A DNA stretch of 64,000 nucleotides from Pontibacillus litoralis JSM 072002 (GTDB lineage: Bacteria > Bacillota > Bacilli > Bacillales > BH030062), in assembly GCF_000775615.1 (NCBI RefSeq), contig NZ_AVPG01000001.1, positions 1 to 64,000 on the forward strand, in the 5' to 3' direction. A program made the translations under genes and the position numbers. Within the stretch, counting starts at the first letter, position 1; every line of letters starts with the position of its first letter. Below are positions 8,463-19,127 of the stretch, piece after piece. The notes beneath the pieces are model-generated. The model worked only from the letters and a program-made list of their open reading frames with translations, searched no databases and was not told the DNA's origin.

Positions 8463-9419
8463 TTATGACCACTTATTTCTTATTTGATTCGCTTCTTCTA
8501 TCATTCGTTTCATTAATTGCTCTGTCGTTGGAATATCCTTAATGCGACCAATAATTTGACCAGCCCAACCAAAGCCAACTTCACTATTGCCATCATGTAT
8601 ATAACGTTTATTCGCGTCTCCACTAATATATGATTTTAACACTTCATACCCAGGGTTGTCCCGCTCCAAAGCGACTATTTCATCCGTCCAATTATTTTTC
8701 AAGGCTCTTGCCGGAGTTCCTAATGAACGTTTAATAACGATTGTTGCTTGCTCATCCCCTTCTACTAAAGCTCGTTTATACGCTTCATGTGCGTGCACAC
8801 ATTCCTTTGTCGCGATAAAACGTGTTCCCATTTCAACTCCTTCTGCCCCTAATGCTAATGCAGCCATTAAACCACGACCGTCTCCAATGCCACCTGATGC
8901 AATTACTGGAATTTGTACCGCATCAACCACTTGCGGCGTAAGTACAAACGTACCGATGTCTCCTCGTCCTAAATGACCACCACCTTCTTGCCCAACAACC
9001 ATTACAGCATCCGCTCCTAATTGTTCGGCTTTAATAGCCTGTCTCTTAGCAGCAACTAATACGAGTGTTTTTATTGGATGATTACGAACCATATCCAATA
9101 TAGGCTTGGGATTCCCTCCCGTAATGGATATGACAGGAACTTGTTCTTCTATCGCGACCTCTACCATATGCTCAAAAGGACGACCATGCTGCCCTATCGC
9201 AAAGTTCACACCAAAAGGCTGCGATGTTCGTTGTTTAACTTGACGTATTTCCGTTCTCAACGCTTCAGGAGAAGGTAAACTCATCGCCGTGATTTGCCCT
9301 AACCCACCAGCGTTAGATACAGCTGCAGCTAATTCAGAATAAGCTAGATACGCAAGTCCCCCTTGGATAATTGGATACGTTATCCCTAATAAGTCCGTTA
9401 CTCTCGTTTCATAAGCCAT
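8463..9419 (-). CDS. NAD(P)H-dependent flavin oxidoreductase, nitronate monooxygenase family
   Basis: The 318-residue TIM-barrel flavoprotein begins with TRVTDLLGITYPIIQGGLAYLA and carries GGLGQI near the N-terminus, GQEGGGHLGRG (FMN phosphate and active-site region) and IASGGIGDGRGLMAALALGA (second phosphate-binding loop). The family contains nitronate monooxygenases, FabK-type enoyl-ACP reductases and related FMN enzymes; these cannot be separated safely by eye. It lies just upstream of yktA and probably shares its transcript. AAAGGAGTG precedes the ATG. B. subtilis does not have this gene at this spot, so it is a local addition. Confidence 0.85.
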   Translation of the reverse strand: MAYETRVTDLLGITYPIIQGGLAYLAYSELAAAVSNAGGLGQITAMSLPSPEALRTEIRQVKQRTSQPFGVNFAIGQHGRPFEHMVEVAIEEQVPVISITGGNPKPILDMVRNHPIKTLVLVAAKRQAIKAEQLGADAVMVVGQEGGGHLGRGDIGTFVLTPQVVDAVQIPVIASGGIGDGRGLMAALALGAEGVEMGTRFIATKECVHAHEAYKRALVEGDEQATIVIKRSLGTPARALKNNWTDEIVALERDNPGYEVLKSYISGDANKRYIHDGNSEVGFGWAGQIIGRIKDIPTTEQLMKRMIEEANQIRNKWS

Positions 9420-9493
9420 TTAAAGCACTCCTTTTCTTTATGTACATTCCTTTAAGGTTATGCTATCAAATAATAACAATTATATATAGTAAC

Positions 9494-9522
9494 TAGCCAA
9501 CCATTCTTCTTTTTGCTATAAT
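9494..9522 (+). promoter_or_regulatory. Predicted sigma-A promoter of speA
   Basis: TAGCCA (9494-9499), 17 bp, TATAAT (9517-9522), with an extended -10 TG (TGCTATAAT). It lies 39 bp before the TTG start. Confidence 0.55.
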
Positions 9523-9560
9523 TTTTTTGTTTTTAAGATAAATGATAAGAGGTGTTGTAA

Positions 9561-11033
9561 TTGTCGCAACAAAAAACGCCATTATTCACTAAATTAATGG
9601 AGCACGCTCATACGAATCCTACACAATTTCATATTCCTGGCCACAAAAAAGGAGCAGGGATGGATGAAACATTTCGACAATTCATTGGAGAGCAAGCACT
9701 TTCCATTGATTTAATTAATATTAATCCTTTAGATGACCTGCATCACCCACATGGTGTTATAAAAGAAGCACAAGATTTAGCTGCTGAAGCTTTCGGTGCT
9801 GATCACACATTTTTCTCTGTCCAAGGAACAAGTGGAGCTATTATGGCGATGATTCTTTCTGTTTGTAACCCTGGTGATAAACTAATTGTACCAAGAAACG
9901 TCCACAAATCCGTTACTTCAGCCATTATTTTTTCTGGAGCTACGCCTGTATTTGTTCACCCTGAACTTGATGATCAGCTTGGCATCTCTCATGGTATTAC
10001 ACCTAATGCAGTACACAAAGCATTAAAAGCAAATCCTGATGCGAAGGGGGTATTCGTTATTAACCCTACCTATTTCGGGATTGCTGCTGATTTACGAAAA
10101 ATTGTAGAGATAGCTCATCAATACGATGTTCCTGTCCTTGTAGATGAGGCGCACGGTGTTCATATCCATTTTCACGATCAACTGCCACTTTCAGCGATGC
10201 AAGCAGGTGCTGATATGGCGGCAACTAGTGTTCATAAACTAGGAGGGTCTTTAACACAAAGTTCTGTATTAAATGTAAAAGAAGGATATGTGACCCATAA
10301 ACGAGTACAAACTGTGCTGTCCATGCTCACAACTACTTCTACTTCTTATATTTTGCTTGCCTCTTTGGATGCAGCAAGACGTCAACTCGCTACGAAAGGA
10401 TACCAACTCATCGACGATACAATACAGTTAGCCGAGAAAACACGTAGAGCGATTAATGCAATTCCTAATCTTTATTGTGTCGGTGGAGAAATCATTGGTA
10501 ATGCTGCAACGTTTGACTATGACCCAACCAAACTCATTATTTCGATTAAACAGCTAGGTATGACAGGATACGATGTGGAAATATGGTTGCGGGAACACTA
10601 CAACATTGAAGTAGAGTTGTCCGATTTATACAACATTTTATGTATTATTACACCTGGGGATACGGAAAAAGATACAAACAAGTTAATAGAAGCACTAAGA
10701 ACACTCGTACAAGCCATTCAACCAAACACAAATGGTATTCGTCCATTACAAGTAAAAGTTCCTGAAATACCTTTATTAGCCGTCTCACCACGAGATGCTT
10801 TTTATGCTGATATAGAAACGATTCGCTTAAAAGAAGCCAGTGGTCGTATTTCTGCAGAATTTGTAATGGTATACCCACCAGGAATTCCCATTTTCATTCC
10901 AGGAGAAATTATAACAAAAGAGAATATCGCTTATATTGAGGATAATTTAGATGCAGGATTACCTGTTCAAGGTCCAGAAGATAGAACACTAGAATATATT
11001 CGCGTTTTAAAAGAACATCGAGCCATTCAGTAA
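9561..11033 (+). CDS. speA: Orn/Lys/Arg decarboxylase family protein, probable arginine decarboxylase SpeA
   Basis: This 490-residue PLP enzyme of the group III decarboxylase family is likely to convert arginine to agmatine, the first step of polyamine synthesis in Bacillus. Visible features are FHIPGHKKG (23-31), a Ser/Thr-rich phosphate region (FSVQGTSGAIMA), VDEAHGVH (194-201) and the PLP lysine in SVHKLGG (Lys226). The start is TTG, set by AAGAGGTG eight bases upstream. In B. subtilis speA lies near pdhD and the SR1 RNA, and the same grouping is found here. Arginine rather than lysine specificity is inferred from synteny. Confidence 0.9.
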   Translation: MSQQKTPLFTKLMEHAHTNPTQFHIPGHKKGAGMDETFRQFIGEQALSIDLININPLDDLHHPHGVIKEAQDLAAEAFGADHTFFSVQGTSGAIMAMILSVCNPGDKLIVPRNVHKSVTSAIIFSGATPVFVHPELDDQLGISHGITPNAVHKALKANPDAKGVFVINPTYFGIAADLRKIVEIAHQYDVPVLVDEAHGVHIHFHDQLPLSAMQAGADMAATSVHKLGGSLTQSSVLNVKEGYVTHKRVQTVLSMLTTTSTSYILLASLDAARRQLATKGYQLIDDTIQLAEKTRRAINAIPNLYCVGGEIIGNAATFDYDPTKLIISIKQLGMTGYDVEIWLREHYNIEVELSDLYNILCIITPGDTEKDTNKLIEALRTLVQAIQPNTNGIRPLQVKVPEIPLLAVSPRDAFYADIETIRLKEASGRISAEFVMVYPPGIPIFIPGEIITKENIAYIEDNLDAGLPVQGPEDRTLEYIRVLKEHRAIQ

Positions 11034-11044
11034 AAAGCTATTTA

Positions 11045-11077
11045 AAAAAGCTGTTGCTTCGTTTGCAACAGCTTTTT
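11045..11077. terminator. Bidirectional terminator shared by speA and SR1
   Basis: A 13-bp perfect stem (AAAAAGCTGTTGC with GCAACAGCTTTTT) and 7-nt loop give U tracts on both strands. Confidence 0.9.
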
Positions 11078-11085
11078 ATAATTGA

Positions 11086-11193
11086 TTATTTCTTATCATT
11101 ACATTCAGGACAAGATCCATAAAGTGTAGATACTTTCTCATCTTCAAAGTGTTCGATTACTTCTTGACAATCTTGACATACAATTGTACCCAT
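11086..11193 (-). CDS. sr1P: SR1P, small GapA-binding protein encoded by SR1
   Basis: The 35-codon ORF reads MGTIVCQDCQEVIEHFEDEK and continues VSTLYGSCPECNDKK. It has two Cys pairs (CQDC at 6-9 and CPEC at 28-31) that suit a zinc knuckle. The start MGTIVCQDC and the VxxLYG motif match SR1P as I recall it from Bacillus species, where it binds glyceraldehyde-3-phosphate dehydrogenase GapA and promotes its interaction with RNase J1. The ATG has AAAGGGAG about ten bases upstream, and the codon two before it is closed by a stop, so the start is unambiguous. Its partner enzyme gene rnjA lies 11 kb away in this window. Confidence 0.88.
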   Translation of the reverse strand: MGTIVCQDCQEVIEHFEDEKVSTLYGSCPECNDKK

Positions 11194-11248
11194 TCACATT
11201 CATCTCCCTTTATATAATTGATAAAACGGTTTCATTTGTTATGTTTTT

Positions 11249-11277
11249 ATTATAATGTGACATACTAATGATTGCAA
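11249..11277 (-). promoter_or_regulatory. Sigma-A promoter of SR1
   Basis: TTGCAA (11272-11277), 17-bp spacer, TATAAT (11249-11254) on the minus strand. The start of transcription should fall near 11242. Confidence 0.8.
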
Positions 11278-11295
11278 CCCCTTTTTAGTATGTCA
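11258..11295. promoter_or_regulatory. Candidate CcpN operator pair over the SR1 promoter
   Basis: TGACATACTAA (11258-11268) and TTAGTATGTCA (11285-11295) form an 11-bp perfect inverted repeat that flanks the -35 box. Each arm extends to fit the recalled CcpN consensus TRTGHYATAYW with one mismatch (TATGTCATAAT on the plus strand, TATGTCACATT on the minus strand). CcpN represses sr1, gapB and pckA in B. subtilis under glycolytic conditions. Confidence 0.65.
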
Positions 11296-11419
11296 TAATA
11301 TTTTATTTAATTACTATTTCCGAGTCTAATTGTCGAATATCCACTAAATAATGCAACACTTTATTAATAAAAGTCATAACTGTAATAATGTGTTATACTA
11401 TTTACCATTAAACAACACA

Positions 11420-11450
11420 AAAGAACAGCAATGTCGAATTGCTGTTCTTT
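11420..11450. terminator. Terminator of the deacetylase lipoprotein gene
   Basis: A 13-bp perfect stem (AAAGAACAGCAAT with ATTGCTGTTCTTT) and 5-nt loop with T tracts on both strands lie at the gene's 3' end. Confidence 0.85.
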
Positions 11451-11455
11451 TTCTC

Positions 11456-12289
11456 TTAAGGTGTCTTTATTTTTACCGGATCAATGAATGTGTAACCTTT
11501 ATCTCTCAATCCATTTACAATGTCATTTAAAGCCGCAGCTGTCCATTCTCGATCGTGCATCAATAAGTTCGCACCGTTATGTAAATATTCCGTATGAACC
11601 ATAATATCTGCTAACGCTTCTTCGTTTTGGTATTTTGCTTCCCAATCATATCCATACGTCCAATTCATAACGAGCATCATTTCCTTTTTCGCTAATTGCT
11701 TTGAATAATCAGTATTTGCCCCATGTGGTGCACGGAAAAATTTCGGGCGCTCTCCTATAATTTCCTCTACTAAATCATTTACTTGAACGATTTCCTCTTG
11801 TTGTTGTTGTTCCGATATCATCTGTAAGTTCTCATGAGTCATTGTATGATTTCCGATCACAAATCCCATTTCATGAATTTTCTTTAACGCTTGTTTTTGT
11901 TCTTCTGTTTGTAAGAAATGACCGTTGACGAAGAAAATAGCTGGAGCATCTAATTTTTTCAACGTTTTCGCCATTTCTAATGCGTATTGATCAGGAGCAT
12001 CATCAATGGTCAGAAGTACAGATTGCTCTTCACTACCATCAATTGGTTTCACATCAAACGTATCTGTTAGTTCATATGTAGGCTCAATCGATGGAGGCTC
12101 ATCTGTCTCTTCTTGCTCGGAATTCACTTGTGCTTCTTCCGTTACTTTTTCCTCTTCCGCCTTATCTAGATTATTTTCTTCCTGATTCTTCTCTTCTTTC
12201 ATACTAGCTTCTTGATTATTTTCTTCAGTAGATCCACAGGCAGCTAGTACGAAAATTATGAAACAAAGTAAAACAGTAAGCTTCTTCAT
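11456..12289 (-). CDS. Polysaccharide deacetylase family lipoprotein (NodB domain)
   Basis: The 277-residue precursor has a lipoprotein signal peptide (LAAC, Cys18), so it should sit on the outer face of the membrane. A Glu/Asn-rich linker (about 19-75) leads to a NodB-type deacetylase domain (about 88-270). The metal triad is present: TIDDAP (Asp96/Asp97) and HTMTH (His148/His152), then RAPHG (186-190). Substrates in the family are peptidoglycan N-acetyl sugars or chitin-like oligomers; nothing here decides. It lies between SR1 and the exporter-like gene, where B. subtilis has other genes. TAAGGAGGATAT precedes the ATG. Confidence 0.88.
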   Translation of the reverse strand: MKKLTVLLCFIIFVLAACGSTEENNQEASMKEEKNQEENNLDKAEEEKVTEEAQVNSEQEETDEPPSIEPTYELTDTFDVKPIDGSEEQSVLLTIDDAPDQYALEMAKTLKKLDAPAIFFVNGHFLQTEEQKQALKKIHEMGFVIGNHTMTHENLQMISEQQQQEEIVQVNDLVEEIIGERPKFFRAPHGANTDYSKQLAKKEMMLVMNWTYGYDWEAKYQNEEALADIMVHTEYLHNGANLLMHDREWTAAALNDIVNGLRDKGYTFIDPVKIKTP

Positions 12290-12446
12290 AATATCCTCCT
12301 TAAATTATTCTTTCATGTTTCCATTATAGTAGAATAACATCATTTCTCCTATTGTTTTCCTGTATTTACTCACGATAAAATATAAATTAGGCCTAAAGAA
12401 ATATTTCAGATATAATGAATAGATAACGATATAAAAGGTGAGGATT

Positions 12447-13505
12447 ATGGTTCAAAGTAAGAAACGCGGAAAATTATTTGGGGGACGTACATTAAAAACT
12501 GGTATCTCTGTATTCCTGACAACATTATTTTGTACTTTACTAAATTGGCCTGTTATTTATGCTGCGATTACAGCTATAGTTACGGTTGAGAATACAGCAT
12601 CTGATTCTATCAAGAAAGCGAAAATTCGATTTCCTGCCGCTGCAATTGGTGCTTTCTTCGCAGCTGTCTTATATATGATTTTCGGACAAATACCTTTGAC
12701 CTATGCTTTAGCCGCTATGCTAACAATTGCCATTTGTCATAAATTGCGATTAGACGATGGAATCATCGTAGCTACCTTAACAGCGGTTGCTATGATACCA
12801 GATTTTCAAAACGATTCGATTGTATCCTTTTTGATCCGACTTGGTACTACCTCTATCGGTATTATCGTATCAACAATTGTTAATTTCATCATTTTACCGC
12901 CTGATTACTCGAAGCAAATTTATCGCAATGTGCATCAATTATACGATGAAGCGGCAACCGTTTTAGAGAAAACGGTTAGGCAGTGGATTGAGCCTGCTAC
13001 AGATTCTAAACAAATCAGAAAAAGGCATCGTCAATTAACAGCCAAATTAGAAAGAACTTATCAACTATCTACTTTCCAACGCGAAGAATGGAAATATCAC
13101 CGTCATTCTGCACAAGAAATGAAGGCATTCCAATTTGCTCAGAAAAAGTTACATATGCTTCAACAAATCGTCTATCATTTAGGGAATTTACAATTTGTTG
13201 AGCTTGACCAAGAAAGCTTTACACCTAAAGAGAAACAACTTATAGCGACGACTATTACGACGATATCACAAATTTTACGAACATCAAACCACTTTATGTC
13301 TACTGATTACTTTAAGATAATTGAGCAACTGGACACAGAATTTTGGCAATGGAAAGAGGAGCACATAGAACAACATGGTAAGTATAGACATCACTTCCCT
13401 GCACAAACCATTGTTTATTATGAATTACTTTGCTTACATGATTTGTTAGAGGAATTAAGGTATATGGCACAAGATCGTTATCAACTCATAGAAATAGACG
13501 AATGA
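12447..13505 (+). CDS. Aromatic acid exporter family (ArAE/FUSC-like) membrane protein
   Basis: This 352-residue protein has a hydrophobic N-terminal half (about 15-150, five or six transmembrane segments including TLKTGISVFLTTLFCTLLNWP and AAIGAFFAAVLYMIFGQIP) and a cytoplasmic helical C-terminal half. This is the layout of the ArAE_1/YqjA family. The conserved start motif GxRTLKTGxS appears as GGRTLKTGIS. Transport substrate is unknown. The ATG at 12447 is chosen because AAGGTGAGG overlaps an in-frame GTG at 12438 and fits the later codon. Its 3' end overlaps a minus-strand membrane ORF by 51 nt. Confidence 0.85.
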   Translation: MVQSKKRGKLFGGRTLKTGISVFLTTLFCTLLNWPVIYAAITAIVTVENTASDSIKKAKIRFPAAAIGAFFAAVLYMIFGQIPLTYALAAMLTIAICHKLRLDDGIIVATLTAVAMIPDFQNDSIVSFLIRLGTTSIGIIVSTIVNFIILPPDYSKQIYRNVHQLYDEAATVLEKTVRQWIEPATDSKQIRKRHRQLTAKLERTYQLSTFQREEWKYHRHSAQEMKAFQFAQKKLHMLQQIVYHLGNLQFVELDQESFTPKEKQLIATTITTISQILRTSNHFMSTDYFKIIEQLDTEFWQWKEEHIEQHGKYRHHFPAQTIVYYELLCLHDLLEELRYMAQDRYQLIEIDE

Positions 13506-13784
13506 TCCCCCCTCTATTTGCCTCTCGCCAATGGAGGGGGATTCATATACCATCCACCGAAATAATACATGACCCCCATGAATTATACTAAAACTAATGA
13601 CACTGTGAAGAATACATTCATACTTACGTATAGAAAAACGAGAAGCATATTGGGTTACAATGACAACCCAAAAAATAGCTAACAAAGCTTCGAAGGTCCA
13701 ATGATCTTTATTAGATAAGTGTATTATGAGCAAGTATAAACTCCATTGAATGAATAAAATATTGTACAAAAGAACATATTTCAT
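13455..13784 (-). CDS. Hypothetical small membrane protein
   Basis: The 109-codon frame has a very good ribosome binding site (GGGAGGAGAGAGG before the ATG). It has three hydrophobic stretches (about 3-23, 31-48, 57-77) separated by charged turns (SNKDHW, RFSIRKYE), as expected for a real small membrane protein. I do not recognise the family. The last 17 codons overlap the 3' end of the convergent exporter-like gene, and the sequence near the end (ESPSIGERQIEGGS) is the complement of that gene's terminator hairpin, so the true C-terminus may be accidental. Moderate confidence that it is translated. Confidence 0.45.
   Translation of the reverse strand: MKYVLLYNILFIQWSLYLLIIHLSNKDHWTFEALLAIFWVVIVTQYASRFSIRKYECILHSVISFSIIHGGHVLFRWMVYESPSIGERQIEGGSFVYFYELITILCHIP
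13504..13543 (+). terminator. Hairpin after the exporter-like gene
   Basis: ATCCCCCCTC pairs imperfectly with GGAGGGGGAT around a 17-nt loop. There is no strong T tract, so efficiency is doubtful. Confidence 0.45.
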
Positions 13785-13851
13785 CCTCTCTCCTCCCTCT
13801 CAAAAAAGTATATGAAAGGAAAGGGACAAGTATATCCTTTAAAACGTACAA

Positions 13852-13882
13852 AAATCCCCTTGCTTAAGTGGCAAGGGGATTT
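13852..13882. terminator. Terminator of the pdh operon
   Basis: A 12-bp perfect stem (AAATCCCCTTGC with GCAAGGGGATTT), 7-nt loop, and a minus-strand T tract follow pdhD. Confidence 0.9.
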
Positions 13883-13895
13883 ATTATTATTGTTA

Positions 13896-15302
13896 TTACA
13901 TAGAGTGAATTGGTTTACCTAAAGCAACTTCAGCAGCTTCCATTGTCATTTCACCTAATGTAGGGTGCGCATGAATCGTAAGTGCTAAATCTTCAGCAGT
14001 CATACCAGATTCAACAGCAAGACCGATTTCCGCGATTATGTCGCTTGCGTTTGGACCTGCAACTTGACCACCAATAATAAGGCCGTCTTCTTTGCGAGTA
14101 ACTAGCTTCATGAATCCTTCACTGTTGTTAAGAGACAGTGCACGACCATTAGCAGCAAATGGGAATTTAGCCGCTTTTACATCATAACCTGCTTCTTTAG
14201 CTTCTGCTTCTGTATAACCTACAGTAGCTAATTCTGGTTCCGAGAATACTACCGCTGGAATACCAAGGTAATCAATCTCAGATGCATGTCCACTAATTGC
14301 TTCAGCAGCAATCTTACCTTCATAAGATGCTTTATGTGCAAGAGGTGGTCCAGCAACAATATCACCAATAGCATAAATGTTATCCATGTTTGTCCGACAT
14401 TGCTTATCAATTTTGATAAGGCCTCTTTCGTCTAACTCAATACCAACTTGCTCTAAGCCGATTTCTTCTGTGTTAGGCTTACGTCCAACAGTAACTAGCA
14501 CGTAATCAGCTTCAACAGTGTGCGTTTCACCTTTTGCTTCATACGTAACTGTTACGCCGTTTTCTGTTTCCTGAACACCTTGAGCCATTGCTTTCGTTAC
14601 CATTTCTACGTTCTTCTTCTTAAGGTTCTTCTTAACAAGCTGACGCATTTGTTTTTCGAAGCCCATAAGGATATCGTCTTGACCTTCAAGAATAGTAACT
14701 TCTGTGCCAAAGTTTGCATAAGCAGTACCAAGTTCCGTACCGATGTAACCTCCGCCGATTACAACCATCTTCTTAGGAATTTCTTTAAGGTTTAGTGCAC
14801 CAGTTGAGCTGATTACACGGTCTGTGAACTTAAAGTTAGGAAGTTCAATTGGACGAGAACCTGTAGCAATAATACAGTTGTTAAATGTGTATGTTTGTGA
14901 GTTCTTTTCGTCCATAATGCGAACAGTATGCTTGTCTACAAAGTAAGCTTCCCCACTAAGGATTTCTACTTTGTTACCTTTTAGAAGGCCTTGAACACCA
15001 CCTGTTAACTTCTGTACGACTTTCCCTTTCCATTCTTGAACTTTAGAAAAGTCAATCGATACGCCTTCTGTTTTAATACCCATGTCATCTTCACCATGAG
15101 CATGCTCATAACGATGACCTGCTTGAATTAATGCTTTTGAAGGAATACACCCTACGTTCAAGCAAACGCCACCTAGAGTACCTTTGTCAACAATGGCTAC
15201 TTTTTGACCTTCTTGAGCAGCACGAATAGCAGCTACATAACCGCCAGGTCCCGCTCCTACAACAAGCGTGTCTAATTCAATTGGAAAATCTCCTACTACC
15301 AT
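13896..15302 (-). CDS. pdhD: Dihydrolipoyl dehydrogenase (E3) of pyruvate dehydrogenase
   Basis: This 468-residue FAD enzyme reoxidises dihydrolipoyl groups of the pyruvate dehydrogenase complex with NAD+. It shows the FAD fold [15 protein letters not shown] (16-30), the redox disulfide in GGVCLNVGC (Cys47/Cys52), the NAD-binding [10 protein letters not shown], the second FAD motif YAIGDI and the C-terminal HAHPTLGE that supplies the catalytic His-Glu pair. GGAGGC precedes the ATG. It is the last gene of pdhABCD, four bases after pdhC. A paralogue for branched-chain acids (lpdV) lies at 51-52.6 kb. Confidence 0.97.
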   Translation of the reverse strand: MVVGDFPIELDTLVVGAGPGGYVAAIRAAQEGQKVAIVDKGTLGGVCLNVGCIPSKALIQAGHRYEHAHGEDDMGIKTEGVSIDFSKVQEWKGKVVQKLTGGVQGLLKGNKVEILSGEAYFVDKHTVRIMDEKNSQTYTFNNCIIATGSRPIELPNFKFTDRVISSTGALNLKEIPKKMVVIGGGYIGTELGTAYANFGTEVTILEGQDDILMGFEKQMRQLVKKNLKKKNVEMVTKAMAQGVQETENGVTVTYEAKGETHTVEADYVLVTVGRKPNTEEIGLEQVGIELDERGLIKIDKQCRTNMDNIYAIGDIVAGPPLAHKASYEGKIAAEAISGHASEIDYLGIPAVVFSEPELATVGYTEAEAKEAGYDVKAAKFPFAANGRALSLNNSEGFMKLVTRKEDGLIIGGQVAGPNASDIIAEIGLAVESGMTAEDLALTIHAHPTLGEMTMEAAEVALGKPIHSM

Positions 15303-15306
15303 ACGA

Positions 15307-16575
15307 TTACGCCTCCATCATAATTAGTTGTGGATCATTTAGTAAACGTTTGATTTGGTTCATTGCATGTTGAGCAGTTGCACCATCAATAATACGGTGG
15401 TCAAAGCTTAATGAAAGTGCAAGAACCGGAGCAACTACAACTTCACCATCTTTAACAACTGGTTTTTCTGCAATGCGACCAATACCTAAGATAGCTACTT
15501 CTGGATGGTTAATAACTGGAGTAAACCATTGACCACCTGCAGAACCAATGTTTGTAATTGTGCAAGATGCGCCACTCATTTCCCCACTTGTTAGTTTACC
15601 ATCACGAGCTTTTCCTGCCAATTCATTAATTTCAGCTGAGATATCAAAGATTGACTTACGGTCTGCATCTTTCACTACAGGTACTACAAGACCTTTATCT
15701 GTATCAGCAGCGATACCAACGTTATAGTAATGCTTATGAACAATTTCATTCGTTTCATCATCAAGAGAAGCATTTAAAATTGGATGCTTCTTCAATGTTG
15801 ATACAAGAGCACGTACGACATATGGCAAGTAAGTAAGTTTAATACCTTGATCTGCAGCGACTTGCTTAAATTTCTTACGATGTGCAACAAGTTCTGTTAC
15901 ATCGATTTCATCCATTAACGTTACGTGAGGTGCAGTGTGCTTAGAGTTTACCATAGCTTTAGAAATAGCTTTACGGATACCACTCATTTTCTCACGAGTT
16001 TCTGGATATTGTCCTTGAGGCGCAACTGGAGCACTTGCAGCTGGCTGTTCTGCTTTCGCTGCTTGTGTTTGTTCTTCAGCTTTCGCTTCTACAGTTTGAT
16101 CACCATTCATAAACGCTTCTACGTCTTCTTTTGTAACACGACCATTTTTACCAGTTCCAGTTACACTTGTAATAGCTACACCGTTATCACGTGCAAATTT
16201 ACGTACAGACGGCATCGCAATAACGCGCTTGTCTGAACCCTCATCCGCTTTCACTGGTGCTTCTTGTTTCTCTTCTGCTTTTTCTTCTTTAGGCGCTTCT
16301 TCTGTAGTAGTTGATTCACTATCATTACCTTCGTAGCCAGGAGCATCTATTGTAATAATAACAGTCCCTACAGTTGTTACTTCTTCTTCATTAACGTGTA
16401 GTTTCTTTACCGTACCTTCTACTGGAGAAGGTATTTCAACTACTGCTTTATCGTTTTGTACCTCACAAAGGACGTCATCTTCTTTAACAGAGTCGCCTTC
16501 TTTTACAAACCATTTTGCTATTTCACCTTCATGGATACCTTCGCCGATATCCGGTAACTTAAATTCATAAGCCAA
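15307..16575 (-). CDS. pdhC: Dihydrolipoamide acetyltransferase (E2) of pyruvate dehydrogenase
   Basis: The 422-residue core subunit carries one lipoyl domain (about 1-80, lipoyl lysine Lys43 in [10 protein letters not shown]), a Glu/Ala/Lys-rich linker, the E3/E1-binding domain ([14 protein letters not shown]...[11 protein letters not shown]) and another Ala/Pro linker. The acetyltransferase domain ends with the active site [12 protein letters not shown]. The start is probably the TTG at 16575: TAGGAGG lies eight bases before it but only two before an in-frame ATG at 16581, and the resulting [13 protein letters not shown] start matches relatives. It is part of the pdhABCD operon. Confidence 0.95.
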   Translation of the reverse strand: MAYEFKLPDIGEGIHEGEIAKWFVKEGDSVKEDDVLCEVQNDKAVVEIPSPVEGTVKKLHVNEEEVTTVGTVIITIDAPGYEGNDSESTTTEEAPKEEKAEEKQEAPVKADEGSDKRVIAMPSVRKFARDNGVAITSVTGTGKNGRVTKEDVEAFMNGDQTVEAKAEEQTQAAKAEQPAASAPVAPQGQYPETREKMSGIRKAISKAMVNSKHTAPHVTLMDEIDVTELVAHRKKFKQVAADQGIKLTYLPYVVRALVSTLKKHPILNASLDDETNEIVHKHYYNVGIAADTDKGLVVPVVKDADRKSIFDISAEINELAGKARDGKLTSGEMSGASCTITNIGSAGGQWFTPVINHPEVAILGIGRIAEKPVVKDGEVVVAPVLALSLSFDHRIIDGATAQHAMNQIKRLLNDPQLIMMEA

Positions 16576-16604
16576 TGTCATGACCTCCTATCGTTTCGTT
16601 ATAA

Positions 16605-17582
16605 TTAAAAGTTTACAACTTGGTTAACTTTTTCAATGATATCGTTATAGTTTGGTAACCATACTTCTTCTGCTTGAGAGAACGGATACACTGTGTCAGG
16701 AGCTGCAACACGTAGAACTGGTGCTTCTAGGTGAAGAATAGCACGTTCTTGAATTTCAGCAGCTACAGAAGCAGCAATACCAGCTTGTTTTTGTGCTTCT
16801 TGAACGACAACAGCGCGATTGGTTTTCTCAACAGATTTAAGAATTGTTTCGTAATCAACTGGGCTTACAGTACGTAAATCGATTACTTCTGCTTGGATGC
16901 CGTCTTTTTCTAGTTCCTCTGCTGCTTTAAGAGCAGAGTGTACCATTGCACCGTATGCTACTAACGTTACATCAGTACCTTCACGCTTAATATCCGCCTT
17001 ATCAAGATCAATTGTGTATTCACCTTCTGGCACTTCACCACGGAAAGAACGGTATAGTTTCATGTGCTCAAGGAAAATAACTGGATCATTGTTGCGAATA
17101 GATGAAATTAATAAACCTTTCGCGTCATATGGCGTGGAAGGAATAACAACACGTAGTCCAGGTTGTTGAGCCACTAAACCTTCTAAAGAGTCCGCATGTA
17201 ATTCAGGAGTATGTACTCCACCACCAAAAGGAGAGCGAACTGTAATAGGCATGTTGTAAGTACCACCAGAGCGGTAGCGATAACGTGCCATTTGACCACT
17301 AACCGCATCCATAACTTCATATACGAAGCCGAAGAATTGGATTTCTGGAAGTGGGCGAAAACCTTGTAATGCTAGTCCAACAGCCATACCACCGATACCA
17401 GATTCAGCTAGTGGTGTGTCAAAAACTCGGTCTTCGCCAAATTCAGCTTGCAGACCTTCAGTAGCACGGAATACACCGCCGTTTTGGCCTACGTCTTCAC
17501 CGAAGATAAGAACATTTTCATCGTTTTTAAGCTCTGTGCGCATCGCATCAGTAATAGCTTGAATCATTGTCATTTGTGCCAT
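16605..17582 (-). CDS. pdhB: Pyruvate dehydrogenase E1 component beta subunit
   Basis: The 325-residue transketolase-like subunit pairs with PdhA to decarboxylate pyruvate using thiamine diphosphate. Family marks include [18 protein letters not shown] near the N-terminus, [20 protein letters not shown] (with the ThDP-aminopyrimidine glutamate region), [19 protein letters not shown] and the C-terminal transketolase domain ([10 protein letters not shown]...LRTVSPVD). It starts three bases after the pdhA stop, so translation is probably coupled. AAGGAG lies inside the pdhA 3' end. It resembles BkdAB at 49 kb; the operon decides the substrate. Confidence 0.97.
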   Translation of the reverse strand: MAQMTMIQAITDAMRTELKNDENVLIFGEDVGQNGGVFRATEGLQAEFGEDRVFDTPLAESGIGGMAVGLALQGFRPLPEIQFFGFVYEVMDAVSGQMARYRYRSGGTYNMPITVRSPFGGGVHTPELHADSLEGLVAQQPGLRVVIPSTPYDAKGLLISSIRNNDPVIFLEHMKLYRSFRGEVPEGEYTIDLDKADIKREGTDVTLVAYGAMVHSALKAAEELEKDGIQAEVIDLRTVSPVDYETILKSVEKTNRAVVVQEAQKQAGIAASVAAEIQERAILHLEAPVLRVAAPDTVYPFSQAEEVWLPNYNDIIEKVNQVVNF

Positions 17583-17585
17583 GAT

Positions 17586-19127
<1,542 letters not shown>

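Larger units (their letters stand above)
11043..11242 (-). ncRNA. SR1-like dual-function small RNA
   Basis: Between a minus-strand promoter (TATAAT at 11249-11254) and the hairpin at 11045-11077 lies a predicted transcript of about 200 nt that carries the sr1P ORF. B. subtilis SR1 is about 205 nt, lies between pdhD and speA, base-pairs with ahrC mRNA and encodes the GapA-binding peptide SR1P. Promoter, length, peptide, terminator and location agree here. The ahrC-pairing part was not checked because ahrC is not in the window. Confidence 0.8.
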
